NCBI GenBank assembly: GCA_029959285.1 | Contig: JASCOE010000006.1 | Location: 1 to 64,000, forward strand | Length of the DNA stretch: 64,000 bases | Direction: 5' to 3' | Source of the DNA: Flavobacteriaceae bacterium PS02337 | GTDB taxonomy: Bacteria > Bacteroidota > Bacteroidia > Flavobacteriales > Flavobacteriaceae | Part shown: one piece after another, positions 43,501-52,509 of the stretch | Layout: every line of letters starts with the position of its first letter | Numbering within the stretch: the first letter of the stretch is position 1 | The notes under the pieces: generated by a model | Told to the model about the DNA's origin: nothing | What the model saw: the letters and a program-made list of their open reading frames with translations, nothing else | Databases searched by the model: none | Translations under genes and position numbers: made by a program

Positions 43501-44547
43501 ATGAAAAGAAAAATACTTTTTCTTGGAGAATATTACCGCGCCGACGCCATAACTTGGATGAAAGGGTTGAAAGAATTTGGCAATTTTGAAATTATCACTT
43601 GGGAACTTCAAACGGCAAATAATCAAAGATTCAAACGAATTTTAGAGTATTTCTTCGCTCCTATTGCTATTCGAAAAATCATTAAAAAAGAAAAACCAGA
43701 TATGGTTATTGCAGAGAGAACTACGAGTTATGGTTTTCTTGCTGCAATTTCGGGTTCAAAAACTATCGCCATTGCACAACAAGGTCGAACCGATTTGTGG
43801 CCCGAAGGTTCAGTTTTATACCCGTTTAAAAAATTCATTCAAAAATATGCTTTTAAGAAAGCACATTTAATTCACGCTTGGGGACCCGTTATGGCGATTC
43901 ACATGAAAGCATCTGGCGTTGACATGAATAAAGTTTTAATTCTCCCAAAAGGAATTGATTTGTCGCTTTTCACTCCTTCAACAAACAATTCAAACAAAAT
44001 TGAAGCGATTGTAACTCGGTCGTTAATGCCAGAATATCGACATGATTCTATTTTAAAAGCTTTCGGAATTTTAAACCAAAAAGGAATTGATTTTTCGCTA
44101 ACGATTGTTGGCGACGGAACTAGATTGCAATATCTGAAAGATTTAGCAAAAGATCTACAAATCGAAAATAAGGTGATTTTTACAGGAAGAATTTCGAATA
44201 CTGAACTTCCTAAATTGTTACAGCAATCAAACATTTATATTAGCATGCCAATTACAGAAGGCGTTTCGGCATCTTTATTTGAAGCAATGGCCTGCAATTG
44301 CTATCCTGTAGTTTCAGATATTCCTGGAAATCAAAGCTGGATTACACATCGAGAAAATGGTCAATTAATTGAAATTGACAATATCGAAATGCTTGCTAAT
44401 GAATTAATTTGGTCTTTTGAAAATCCTGAATTACGAAATGAAGCGATTATTCGAAACAGAAAATTTGTGGAAGAAAATGCAAATTATGAGATCAATATGA
44501 AGCTTATTGCGGAGAAATATCACCAATTATTAAACAATCGTTCTTAA
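43501..44547 (+). CDS. Glycosyltransferase, GT4-like
   Basis: A 348-residue soluble glycosyltransferase of the two-domain GT-B type: MKRKILFLGEYYRADAITWM at the start, VVSDIPGNQSWI, VIFTGRIS and MPITEGVSASLFEAMACNC near 255-275, a GT4 donor-site pattern (ExxSxSxxEAMA). Substrate unknown; a sugar-nucleotide-dependent transfer in polysaccharide or lipid-glycan assembly is likely. The gene stands alone after the palindromic repeat and precedes a rhomboid gene by 38 bp. Confidence 0.85.
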   Translation: MKRKILFLGEYYRADAITWMKGLKEFGNFEIITWELQTANNQRFKRILEYFFAPIAIRKIIKKEKPDMVIAERTTSYGFLAAISGSKTIAIAQQGRTDLWPEGSVLYPFKKFIQKYAFKKAHLIHAWGPVMAIHMKASGVDMNKVLILPKGIDLSLFTPSTNNSNKIEAIVTRSLMPEYRHDSILKAFGILNQKGIDFSLTIVGDGTRLQYLKDLAKDLQIENKVIFTGRISNTELPKLLQQSNIYISMPITEGVSASLFEAMACNCYPVVSDIPGNQSWITHRENGQLIEIDNIEMLANELIWSFENPELRNEAIIRNRKFVEENANYEINMKLIAEKYHQLLNNRS

Positions 44548-44585
44548 TCATCATAATTTAATTAAAACTTGTCTATTTATCAAAA

Positions 44586-46127
44586 ATGGAAGACTTTTTA
44601 AAAAAAATCAGATTAATATTTTTACCGTTTTTAGCAATTGCAATAAGCTTTATTATTTGCTATACTTTTCTGCACTGGTTATTATTTATAAAATTTGAAC
44701 TCTTTTCTATTAAAGAAATGCTTTTAAATTTCTGGCTTCCTGCCGGATTGCCCTTAATCTTTATCTACTTTTTTTTACGCCCAAGATTAAAACTTTTAAA
44801 ATTTAAAGACGATAATAAATCTTTTGGTTTTCAGTTTTTAGCAGTTTTAATTATAGCAATCCCAACAATAATTGCTCAAGAATATTTAATTACTGCAACT
44901 GGAAAACTAACTTCTATTAAAACTATTTCGGAAATTCAAAAACATGAAAAAACGAAATACTACACTTTACAAAAATTTTATATTGATAAAGAAAACATTG
45001 GTGTCCTAAATACTAGCGATGTTTCTGGAAAACACAACGAGAGTTTCAATATGCAAATTTATGTTGCGATGCCTATTTTAGAAACAGCTAAAGACACATC
45101 TAAATCTGAATGTAATTTTTGGTTAGGAAAAGAATATTCTTCTCAAATAAGCAACCGTCTTTCTAGTGATGAAAAACAGATTCGATTTAAGCAATTTGCT
45201 AAAGAATCAGAAGAAGAATTTAAAAGAACAGATTTTACACAATTTACCTATTTAGAATTAGTTGGAAACACAGAAGATCACGATAACTTTAATGAAGCTA
45301 TTGAACAAAACACAAAATATGATTTTATCAATCCTATTTTGCTAAAAGCACACACCGAGCAATTCAGAAACAGAAATGGCAAAAAAATACAATGGTTTTT
45401 AGGCACCTCAATAGGAGGTCCTTTAATTTGGTTAATCATATTATCATTTATTAAATTTCAACCAAAAAGACGCAAAAACCTTAAAGCTGAGAAAAAAACG
45501 GCTTTTGAATCCTTAAAAGAGACTTTCATTTTTTTTATTCCTAAAGAAGGATTTTACATTACTCCTATTTTAATTAACATCAATATTCTTGTATTTATTA
45601 TTATGGTGTTTTCTGGCTTTGGATTTTTTTCATTTAAAGGAAAAGATTTGCTAGAATGGGGAGCAAATTTCAGACCTTTAGTAACAAATGGCCAAGGATG
45701 GAGATTACTAACATCGGTCTTTTTACATGGAGGAATAATCCATTTATTTAATAATATGATTGGACTTTGGTTTATTGGAATTCTTCTAGAAAAATATCTT
45801 GGAACAAAAAAATACCTATTATCTTATTTAGCAACGGGTATTATTGCAAGTCTTGCCAGCATTTGGTGGAATGAAGCAACTGTAAGCGTTGGAGCTTCAG
45901 GTGCAATTTTTGGCCTTTCAGGGTTATTTTTAGCTTTAATAATTTTCAAAGCTTTCGAAAATGATATCAATAAAATATTTTTAAATCTGATTTTAGGATA
46001 TATTGGAATCAACTTAATAATGGGACTTTTAATTCCAGGTATTGACAATGCGGCACATATAGGCGGTCTTGTAAGTGGCTTTATAATAGGCTTTTTACTT
46101 TCAGATTCAATTAGAGCTAAAGAATAA
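44586..46127 (+). CDS. Large rhomboid-family protease with N-terminal membrane/exposed domain
   Basis: A 513-residue protein: two TM helices in the first 60 residues, a third at about 80-97, an exposed domain of some 180 residues, then a C-terminal rhomboid domain (about 300-510) with HGGIIHLFNNMIGLWFIG, Ser in SVGASGAIFGLSGLFLAL and His in DNAAHIGGLVSGFIIGFLL. It is bigger than the other two rhomboids and is not adjacent to them. Substrate unknown. Confidence 0.88.
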   Translation: MEDFLKKIRLIFLPFLAIAISFIICYTFLHWLLFIKFELFSIKEMLLNFWLPAGLPLIFIYFFLRPRLKLLKFKDDNKSFGFQFLAVLIIAIPTIIAQEYLITATGKLTSIKTISEIQKHEKTKYYTLQKFYIDKENIGVLNTSDVSGKHNESFNMQIYVAMPILETAKDTSKSECNFWLGKEYSSQISNRLSSDEKQIRFKQFAKESEEEFKRTDFTQFTYLELVGNTEDHDNFNEAIEQNTKYDFINPILLKAHTEQFRNRNGKKIQWFLGTSIGGPLIWLIILSFIKFQPKRRKNLKAEKKTAFESLKETFIFFIPKEGFYITPILININILVFIIMVFSGFGFFSFKGKDLLEWGANFRPLVTNGQGWRLLTSVFLHGGIIHLFNNMIGLWFIGILLEKYLGTKKYLLSYLATGIIASLASIWWNEATVSVGASGAIFGLSGLFLALIIFKAFENDINKIFLNLILGYIGINLIMGLLIPGIDNAAHIGGLVSGFIIGFLLSDSIRAKE

Positions 46128-46207
46128 TTATATGATATAAACACAAACCTTCACAAGCTTTATACAAACTTTGCTCTTTTTACGATCAAACCAAAAATTA
46201 TAATTCA

Positions 46208-46215
46208 TACTTTTG
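46208..46215 (+). promoter_or_regulatory. Putative -7 box before murB
   Basis: TACTTTTG, a perfect TAnnTTTG match, lies 26 bp before the murB ATG at 46241. No good -33 box at the usual spacing was found. Confidence 0.4.
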
Positions 46216-46240
46216 AACTATATTAAAAAGCCTTTTATTT

Positions 46241-47254
46241 ATGGAAATCCAATCCAATTTTTCTTTAAAAAAACACAATACTTTTGGCATTGAAGCCGCC
46301 GCAAAACAATTTGTTGCCGTTCATTCTATAGATGAATTGAAAACAGTTTTAGCAGAAAATAAAAACGAGAAAAAATTCATTTTAGGAGGCGGAAGCAATA
46401 TGCTTTTAACAAAAGATATTGACGCTTTGGTGATTCACATCGACTTAAAAGGCAAAAAAACAACAAAAGAAGATGACGATTTTGTCTGGGTCGAAAGTCA
46501 AGCGGGAGAAACTTGGCACGATTTCGTACTTTATACAATCGACAATAATTTTGGCGGATTAGAAAATATGTCTCTGATTCCAGGAAATGTCGGCACAACT
46601 CCAGTTCAGAATATTGGCGCGTACGGAACAGAAATTAAAGATACATTTGTTTCTTGCAAAGGCATGAATATCGAAACTCAGGAAATGAGAACTTTTACAA
46701 ATGCCGAATGTAATTTTGGCTACCGCGAAAGTATTTTCAAACACGAAGCAAAAGACCAATATATTATTACTTCGGTTGTTTTCAAATTGACTAAACGCAA
46801 TCATAAAATCAATACATCTTACGGAGATATTTTAGCAGAATTGGCAAAAAACAACATTTCTGAACCGACATTAAAAGACGTGAGCAACGCCGTGATTGCT
46901 ATTAGACAAAGTAAATTGCCCGATCCGAAAGAATTAGGAAACAGCGGAAGCTTTTTTAAAAATCCAATTTTATTAAAATCTGATTTCGAAAAAATCCATC
47001 AAAAATTTCCAGAAATGAAGTTTTATGAAGTTTCAGAAACCGAAGTAAAAGTTCCCGCTGGCTGGCTTATTGAACAAGCAGGTTTTAAAGGAAAACGTTT
47101 TGGTGACGCTGGAGTTCATAAAAATCAAGCTTTGGTTTTAGTGAATTATGGAAACGCAACTGGACAAGAAATTTTAGCCGTTTCAAAAGAAGTTCAAAAA
47201 ACTGTTTTTGAAACTTTCGGCATACATATAGAAGCAGAAGTAAATGTGATTTAA
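46241..47254 (+). CDS. murB: UDP-N-acetylenolpyruvoylglucosamine reductase MurB
   Basis: A 337-residue flavoenzyme: FAD site ILGGGSNMLL and IPGNVGTTPVQNIGAYG, active-site Ser in GNSGSFFKNP, and terminal IEAEVNVI with the Glu of the catalytic site. It reduces enolpyruvyl-UDP-GlcNAc to UDP-MurNAc, an early step of peptidoglycan synthesis in the cytosol. This is the type I (E. coli-like) form by length. It is followed 30 bp later by a small membrane protein gene. Confidence 0.95.
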   Translation: MEIQSNFSLKKHNTFGIEAAAKQFVAVHSIDELKTVLAENKNEKKFILGGGSNMLLTKDIDALVIHIDLKGKKTTKEDDDFVWVESQAGETWHDFVLYTIDNNFGGLENMSLIPGNVGTTPVQNIGAYGTEIKDTFVSCKGMNIETQEMRTFTNAECNFGYRESIFKHEAKDQYIITSVVFKLTKRNHKINTSYGDILAELAKNNISEPTLKDVSNAVIAIRQSKLPDPKELGNSGSFFKNPILLKSDFEKIHQKFPEMKFYEVSETEVKVPAGWLIEQAGFKGKRFGDAGVHKNQALVLVNYGNATGQEILAVSKEVQKTVFETFGIHIEAEVNVI

Positions 47255-47284
47255 ACAAACCAAACTTCATTAATTCAATTTTTA

Positions 47285-47794
47285 ATGAAAAAACTAAACT
47301 TAGGAGTTCTTCTTATTCAATTCTTAGGAATGATTTTCCTAATTAATGGCATTTACCAATTGCGATTATATACAGCTGCAGATAAAGTTATTTGTATAAA
47401 GAATCAATTTCAATTTCAAAAATCAGAAAACTGGGATTCATTATTCCCAACAAATGAAGACGTTACAAATTTCTGGCCTAGTGTTTATATTTGGATATTT
47501 TTCGGTTTATTAATTGGAATTTTCTATGTTGCCTTTCTAAATTGGAAAAGCAAACTTTCTTCTATAAACACTATTTTGCTCGCAATAGCTTTATATATTC
47601 TTTTAAGATTAAAGTTTTTTAGAAAAGAAATATTTTCACATTTTTTCCGACCAATTAGAGTTTTGCTTTCAGATGATTTTGCAACACAATGTTTAATTGA
47701 AGGAATTATTTTTACACTTATCGGTTTTTCTATTATTTACTTTAGTGTCAATTCAAAATTTTTTAACTTTAAAAAAGAAGAAATTGAGCATTAA
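47285..47794 (+). CDS. Small membrane protein, function unknown
   Basis: A 169-residue protein with four hydrophobic segments (about 6-24, 62-80, 93-108 and 137-155), starting MKKLNLGVLLIQFLGMIFLING. No signature or family is recognised. Between the helices is an aromatic-rich loop (NWDSLFPTNEDVTNFWPSVYIW). It sits between murB and the PaiB-like gene on the same strand. Confidence 0.65.
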   Translation: MKKLNLGVLLIQFLGMIFLINGIYQLRLYTAADKVICIKNQFQFQKSENWDSLFPTNEDVTNFWPSVYIWIFFGLLIGIFYVAFLNWKSKLSSINTILLAIALYILLRLKFFRKEIFSHFFRPIRVLLSDDFATQCLIEGIIFTLIGFSIIYFSVNSKFFNFKKEEIEH

Positions 47795-47832
47795 AACACT
47801 ACTGTAAATTCTCCAATTTAAAACAACAAACA

Positions 47833-48447
47833 ATGTATACACCAGATTTATACAAAAACGAAAATCCTGAAGAAATCAGAACTTTTTTGAAAGAAAACAG
47901 CTTCGGAATTCTTATCAATCAAACTAACGGAAAATTATGCGCCACGCATATTCCGATAGAACTAGAAATTAATGCTGAAGGAAAAGAAATTTTACAAGGA
48001 CATATTTCAAAATTAAATCCGCAAGCCGAAGGTTTTAGAGAAAATGATCAGGTTTTAGCTGTTTTTACAGGTCCGCACAGTTATATTTCTTCTTCTTGGT
48101 ACGATCACGAAAATGTTCCAACATGGAATTACATAGCCGTGCATGTTTACGGAAAAATTAAAATTGTTGATTACGAAACTTCGGTTGAACAATTAAAAAA
48201 ATTAGTCGACAAATACGAGGCAAATTCTGAAAACCCTGTACGTGTTGAAGATTTATCTGAAAAAACAATGCGCGAAGCGAGAGGAATATTTGGTTTTGAA
48301 ATAGAAATTGACGAAATTCAAGCTACAAAAAAACTCTCTCAAAATCGTGACGATCACAATTATAAAAACATTATTTCTGAATTAGAAAAGACCGAAAATC
48401 CTCAGTCTATTGCTGTTGCAAAAGAAATGTCAAAATGCCGAAAGTAA
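47833..48447 (+). CDS. FMN-binding negative transcriptional regulator family (PaiB-like)
   Basis: A 204-residue protein of the PaiB family (PF04299): MYTPDLYKNENPEEIRTFLKEN, ATHIPIEL, GHISKLNPQ, TGPHSYISSSWYDHENVPTWNY. The fold is a flavin split barrel; PaiB of Bacillus represses sporulation and protease genes, but most homologues are probably FMN enzymes. No DNA-binding domain is visible. It lies 38 bp after the small membrane gene. Confidence 0.88.
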   Translation: MYTPDLYKNENPEEIRTFLKENSFGILINQTNGKLCATHIPIELEINAEGKEILQGHISKLNPQAEGFRENDQVLAVFTGPHSYISSSWYDHENVPTWNYIAVHVYGKIKIVDYETSVEQLKKLVDKYEANSENPVRVEDLSEKTMREARGIFGFEIEIDEIQATKKLSQNRDDHNYKNIISELEKTENPQSIAVAKEMSKCRK

Positions 48448-48462
48448 AATCGGTTTTAGCTA

Positions 48463-48492
48463 TTGAAATTCGCGAATTGATAAGTACATTTG
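48463..48492 (+). promoter_or_regulatory. Promoter before the GT2 glycosyltransferase
   Basis: TTG at 48463-48465 and TACATTTG at 48485-48492, separated by 19 bp, match the Bacteroidota -33/-7 pair. The start codon is about 40 bp downstream. Confidence 0.6.
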
Positions 48493-48533
48493 CAGTCGCA
48501 GAACGTAAAAATTAATAGAACCAAATAAATCAG

Positions 48534-49640
48534 ATGCTTATATACATATTTTACTTTTTTATTGCTATTGTCGTAGTTCAATTATTTTATTATTTAGGTG
48601 TTTTTGGAAAATTTGCTTTTGCCAAACCGCAGCATGTTACGCCAAAAAAATTGCCTGTTTCTGTAATTGTTTGCGCTAAAAACGAAGAGGAAAACGTAAA
48701 AAAATACATTCCGCTTTTGGCACAACAAGATTATCCAGATTTTGAAATCGTTTTAATTGACGACGCATCGAGCGATGAAACTCTTGAAGTTTTTGAAGAA
48801 TTTGAAAAAGAATTTTCGAATATCCGTTTGGTGAAAGTTGAAAACAATGAAGCTTTTTGGGGAAATAAAAAATACGCTTTAACGCTAGGAATAAAAGCAG
48901 CAAAAAAAGATTATTTATTATTTACAGATGCCGATTGTTTTCCAAATTCTAAAGATTGGATTACTTCTATGACTTCGCAATTTACCATGAATAAAACCAT
49001 TGTTTTAGGATACGGCGGTTACGAAAAAGTAGAGCGTTCTTTTTTAAATAAAATTATCCGTTTTGAAACCGTTTTAACTGCAATTCAATATTTTTCTTGG
49101 GCAAAATTAGGTTCTCCGTATATGGGAGTAGGAAGAAATTTAGCTTATAAAAAAGAAGAATTCTTTAACGTAAACGGATTTATCGATCATATTCAGATTC
49201 GTTCTGGCGATGATGATTTATTTATCAATCAAGCTGCAAATAAAGCAAATACAACCATTTCTTATACTCCAGAAAGTTTTACTTATTCTAAACCAAAAAG
49301 AAGCTACAAAGAATGGTTTACTCAGAAAAGAAGACACATTTCTACGGCAGAACATTATAAGTTTTTTGACAAAATGCAGTTGGGATTATTTTTCCTATCA
49401 CAATTATTTTTCTTTTTATTAGTTATAATCTTGTTGGCTTTTCAATTTGAATGGATTGCCGTATTAGCGATTTTAGCAACACGTTATACCGTTGTTTGGA
49501 CAGTAATTGGATGTTCAGCGGGAAAACTAAAAGAAAATGACCTTAAAATTTGGTTTCCAGTTGTTGAGATAGCACTTATATTAACGCAAATTAATATCTT
49601 TATAACTAATATCTTTTCAAAACCAGTATATTGGAAATAA
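48534..49640 (+). CDS. Membrane glycosyltransferase family 2 protein
   Basis: A 368-residue protein: N-terminal membrane helix (about 1-22), GT2 catalytic domain (VSVIVCAKNEEENVKKYIPLL, IVLIDDASSDET, LLFTDADC, RSGDDDLFINQ) and two or three C-terminal helices (LGLFFLSQLFFFLLVIILL). DDA and DxD motifs (DADC) are visible. It probably adds sugars processively or to a lipid carrier on the inner face. The stop overlaps the TTG start of the sigma-factor gene by 10 bp. Confidence 0.9.
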   Translation: MLIYIFYFFIAIVVVQLFYYLGVFGKFAFAKPQHVTPKKLPVSVIVCAKNEEENVKKYIPLLAQQDYPDFEIVLIDDASSDETLEVFEEFEKEFSNIRLVKVENNEAFWGNKKYALTLGIKAAKKDYLLFTDADCFPNSKDWITSMTSQFTMNKTIVLGYGGYEKVERSFLNKIIRFETVLTAIQYFSWAKLGSPYMGVGRNLAYKKEEFFNVNGFIDHIQIRSGDDDLFINQAANKANTTISYTPESFTYSKPKRSYKEWFTQKRRHISTAEHYKFFDKMQLGLFFLSQLFFFLLVIILLAFQFEWIAVLAILATRYTVVWTVIGCSAGKLKENDLKIWFPVVEIALILTQINIFITNIFSKPVYWK

Positions 49641-50182
49641 ATTCTAAAATAGAAAAAGCAAAAAAAGGCGATCAAATCGCCTTTACTTTTTTATTAGATC
49701 ATTATTGGAATGAAGTATACGGTTTTATGCTAAAACGAACCGAAAACGAAACCACCGCAGAAGATATAACTATAGAAACTTTTTCTAAAGCTTTTGACAA
49801 AATTGCTTCTTATAATTCTGAATTTAAATTTAATACCTGGTTAATTGCTATCGCGAAAAACGTTTATATTGACGTATTGCGAAAAAAGAAAACCAATCTT
49901 TTTATCGAAATTATAGATAATGAAGATCAGCAGGCTTACAACATAGCCGACCCTACTCCATCAGCAGAAGACGCATTAATTAAAGAACAAAATCTTTCTC
50001 GTCTACTTTTGTGCATCAAAGAACTCAAACCACACTACCAAGAAGTTATCCAGCTTCGTTATTTTCAAGAAATGTCTTATCAGGAAATTGCCGTTAAGAT
50101 TAATGAACCTTTAAGCAGTGTAAAAGTTAAACTTTTACGTGCAAAAAAATTATTAGCAGAAATTATCGAACGTAATAGATAA
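49631..50182 (+). CDS. ECF-type RNA polymerase sigma factor
   Basis: A 183-residue sigma-70 family protein (TTG start at 49631, overlapping the GT2 stop). Region 2: KAKKGDQIAFTFLLDHYWNEVYGFM and DITIETFSKAFDKI, ending in TWLIAIAKNVYIDVLRKK. Region 4: KELKPHYQEVIQLRYFQEMSYQEIA and PLSSVKVKLLRAKKLLAE. No anti-sigma gene follows; a TonB gene is 158 bp downstream. It directs RNA polymerase to unknown promoters. Confidence 0.9.
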   Translation: MEINSKIEKAKKGDQIAFTFLLDHYWNEVYGFMLKRTENETTAEDITIETFSKAFDKIASYNSEFKFNTWLIAIAKNVYIDVLRKKKTNLFIEIIDNEDQQAYNIADPTPSAEDALIKEQNLSRLLLCIKELKPHYQEVIQLRYFQEMSYQEIAVKINEPLSSVKVKLLRAKKLLAEIIERNR

Positions 50183-50340
50183 TTTCTTATCTTTAAAACA
50201 AGAAAAATATACTATTCGTATTTTTATTCTTAAATAATCCTATTCATCACATACTAAAACTACAATTTTCTCGTTGTAGCTCCAAACCTAACCCTTTCTG
50301 CGTATGATTTAAAGTTACTTAACCTTAAAACCCAAAAATT

Positions 50341-51168
50341 ATGTCTAAATTGAACATTTATGAAAACAAGTGGAACGATCTTGTTTTCGAAAACAGAAAC
50401 AAAGAGTATGGAGCGTATCAATTACGCCAAGAGAATCCTAGAACTACGGTTAATGCTCTCTTCATGGGTTTATTTTTGATAACTGCTTTGGGAAGCATAC
50501 CTGTACTAATTAACAAGCTTACGCCACCTAGTGATATTACAAGCGAAATTCCCGTTTTAGACGATCCGATTGTTGTGACACCTTATAATCCTAGTGAAGT
50601 AATGCCACCGCCAGCGCCGCCAGCTACAGTAATGGAACAAAGCACAGCAAAAGCGACAGAAGCAATTCAACTAACTAATCCTGTGGTTGCTACCACAGAA
50701 AATGCAGTTGAAAACATTGCGACTAACACTGAAAATGTTCCACATGTAGAAAATACTAGCGGAACAGGAACCTCAGTAAATGTTTTACCAACAGAAGGAG
50801 GCGGAGGAAATGGCAATGTTGCTTCAGTAGCACCACCATCAAATGATCCAGTGTCTTCTGCAATTTTGGACAAAGTTCCTGAGTTTCCAGGTGGAATTGC
50901 ACAATTCTACAAATATGTTGGAAACAATTTCCGCAGACCTGATTTAGATATGGAAAAAACATTAAAAGTATATGTTTTCTTTATTGTTGAAAAAGATGGT
51001 TCACTTACGGATATTACAGTAAAAAATGATCCAGGTTACGGAATGGGAAAAGAAGCAATTAGAGTTTTAAAGTCATTAAAAACAAAATGGAATCCAGGAA
51101 TTCTAGACGGAAAAGCCGTTAGAACAGCATATAGTCTTCCAATTACAGTAAAAACAGAATTGGAATAA
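50341..51168 (+). CDS. TonB-family energy transducer
   Basis: A 275-residue protein: an N-terminal cytosolic NxxKEYGAYQLR segment, one membrane helix (about 37-55), a Pro/Thr/Val-rich periplasmic linker with PPPAPPATV, and a C-terminal TonB domain (from about 180: VPEFPGGIAQFYKYVGNNFRRP, VYVFFIVEKDGSLTDITV, GMGKEAIRVLKSL). It transmits energy from the inner membrane to outer-membrane TonB-dependent receptors. No ExbB/ExbD is near; a strong terminator (51187-51216) follows. Confidence 0.9.
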   Translation: MSKLNIYENKWNDLVFENRNKEYGAYQLRQENPRTTVNALFMGLFLITALGSIPVLINKLTPPSDITSEIPVLDDPIVVTPYNPSEVMPPPAPPATVMEQSTAKATEAIQLTNPVVATTENAVENIATNTENVPHVENTSGTGTSVNVLPTEGGGGNGNVASVAPPSNDPVSSAILDKVPEFPGGIAQFYKYVGNNFRRPDLDMEKTLKVYVFFIVEKDGSLTDITVKNDPGYGMGKEAIRVLKSLKTKWNPGILDGKAVRTAYSLPITVKTELE

Positions 51169-51186
51169 TTAAAACATATTACAGAT

Positions 51187-51216
51187 AAAAAAGCAGGACT
51201 TCGGTTCTGCTTTTTT
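51187..51216 (+). terminator. Terminator of the tonB gene
   Basis: AAAAAAGCAGGAC, TTCG tetraloop, GTTCTGCTTTTTT: a 13-bp stem with the stable UUCG loop and T tail. Confidence 0.9.
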
Positions 51217-51271
51217 GTTTACTTTTATTTTATGAATCAAAAAATACATTCATAAAATAAAATTAATTCTA

Positions 51272-52009
51272 ATGCCTTTTACTTTTTCGCATCCAGCAAT
51301 CATTCTTCCTTTACGATATTTACCAAAATCTTGGTTTTCTTTAACTGCTTTAATAATTGGCAGTTTGACGCCCGATTTTGAATATTTTCTACGAATGAAA
51401 GTCAAAAGTAATTACAGCCATACTTTAGGCGGTATTTTTTGGTTTGATTTACCTCTTGCAATTTTACTGACTTTTATATTTAATAATATCATTCGGAACC
51501 TTTTATTTCAAAATCTCCCTGAAGTTATCAAAAATAGAGTTTTGATTTTCACTGAATTTGACTGGAATATTTATTTTAAAAGAAATTGGTTCATCATATT
51601 GATTTCTTTACTTATTGGAATAATATCGCATATTTTTTGGGATGCTTTCACACATAAACACGGTTATTTTGTAAATGAAATTACTGCATTGAAAAATACC
51701 ATTCGAATCTTTGGAACAGAAATTCCATTTTGGAAAATAGCACAGCATGGAAGTACATTTTTAGGAAGCTTCATTATTATTACTGCTTTCTTAAGTCTTC
51801 CAAAAGATTATAGTTTTAAAGCTATTCCCAACAATATATATTGGACTACGATAATTTTATTTGCTTCCGCGGTTTTGTTCATCAGATTTATATCAAATCC
51901 AAAAGCGTTGAATATTGGAAATTTTGCAGTCTCTTGGATCGCTTCATTTTTACTTTCTATAACTATTATTCCACTAATTATTAAATTCAAATCAGATATA
52001 AAAAAATAG
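51272..52009 (+). CDS. DUF4184 membrane protein
   Basis: A 245-residue protein: MPFTFSHPAIILPLR, GSLTPDFEYFLR and SHTLGGIFWFDLPLAILLTF at the start, then WDAFTHKHGYF, together the DUF4184 signature with His/Asp residues that recall membrane-bound metal-dependent hydrolases. It has six or seven membrane helices. Substrate unknown. It stands alone between the tonB terminator and the PH-domain gene. Confidence 0.85.
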   Translation: MPFTFSHPAIILPLRYLPKSWFSLTALIIGSLTPDFEYFLRMKVKSNYSHTLGGIFWFDLPLAILLTFIFNNIIRNLLFQNLPEVIKNRVLIFTEFDWNIYFKRNWFIILISLLIGIISHIFWDAFTHKHGYFVNEITALKNTIRIFGTEIPFWKIAQHGSTFLGSFIIITAFLSLPKDYSFKAIPNNIYWTTIILFASAVLFIRFISNPKALNIGNFAVSWIASFLLSITIIPLIIKFKSDIKK

Positions 52010-52070
52010 TAAAATCAATTACTTTTACTGCTTCAAAACGAAATCATTTTAACTAATTAAAAACAAAATA

Positions 52071-52451
52071 ATGGGAATATTTTCTGCTATTCTTGGCAAT
52101 GCAGGTTCTGTAAGTCAAGAAGATTTAATTAAAAAATACGGACAACTTTTAACAACAAACGAAGAAATCGAAATGGGTTTTAAACTTATTCGTGATACTT
52201 TCATCTTTACCAACAAAAGATTAATCTTAGTTGATGTACAAGGAATTACTGGAAGCAAAACAGAATACAAATCTATTGCTTACAAAAACATCACAAGATT
52301 TAGCGTAGAAACTGCTGGAACATTTGATCTTGATGCAGAATTAAAAATCTGGATTTCAAGCGAACAACAGCCAAGTATTGTAAAACAGTTCAACAAATCG
52401 GTTAACGTTTACGAAGTGCAAAAGATTCTTGCTTTTCATGTATTAGGATAA
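52071..52451 (+). CDS. Bacterial PH-domain protein
   Basis: A 126-residue protein: IFSAILGNAGSVSQEDLIKKYG, then RDTFIFTNKRLILVDVQGITGSKTEY, KNITRFSVETAGTFDLDAELKIWIS. This is the bacterial PH domain (PF08000). It is soluble, function unknown. A strong bidirectional terminator (52457-52489) follows and also serves the converging M48 peptidase gene. Confidence 0.9.
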   Translation: MGIFSAILGNAGSVSQEDLIKKYGQLLTTNEEIEMGFKLIRDTFIFTNKRLILVDVQGITGSKTEYKSIAYKNITRFSVETAGTFDLDAELKIWISSEQQPSIVKQFNKSVNVYEVQKILAFHVLG

Positions 52452-52456
52452 AAAAC

Positions 52457-52489
52457 AAACCCGGTAAATTTAAAATTTACCGGGTTTTT
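52457..52489. terminator. Bidirectional terminator between PH-domain and M48 genes
   Basis: A CCCGGTAAATTT / AAATTTACCGGG type stem is flanked by A-rich sequence on the left and TTTTT on the right. It serves the plus-strand PH gene and the minus-strand peptidase gene. Confidence 0.9.
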
Positions 52490-52509
52490 ATTATTAAAGA
52501 GAAATTGTA

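Noticed and set aside
48484-48493. GTACATTTGC as a second att core
   Set aside because: It is a perfect -7 promoter at correct distance from a -33 TTG and the GT2 gene, so chance promoter match explains it.
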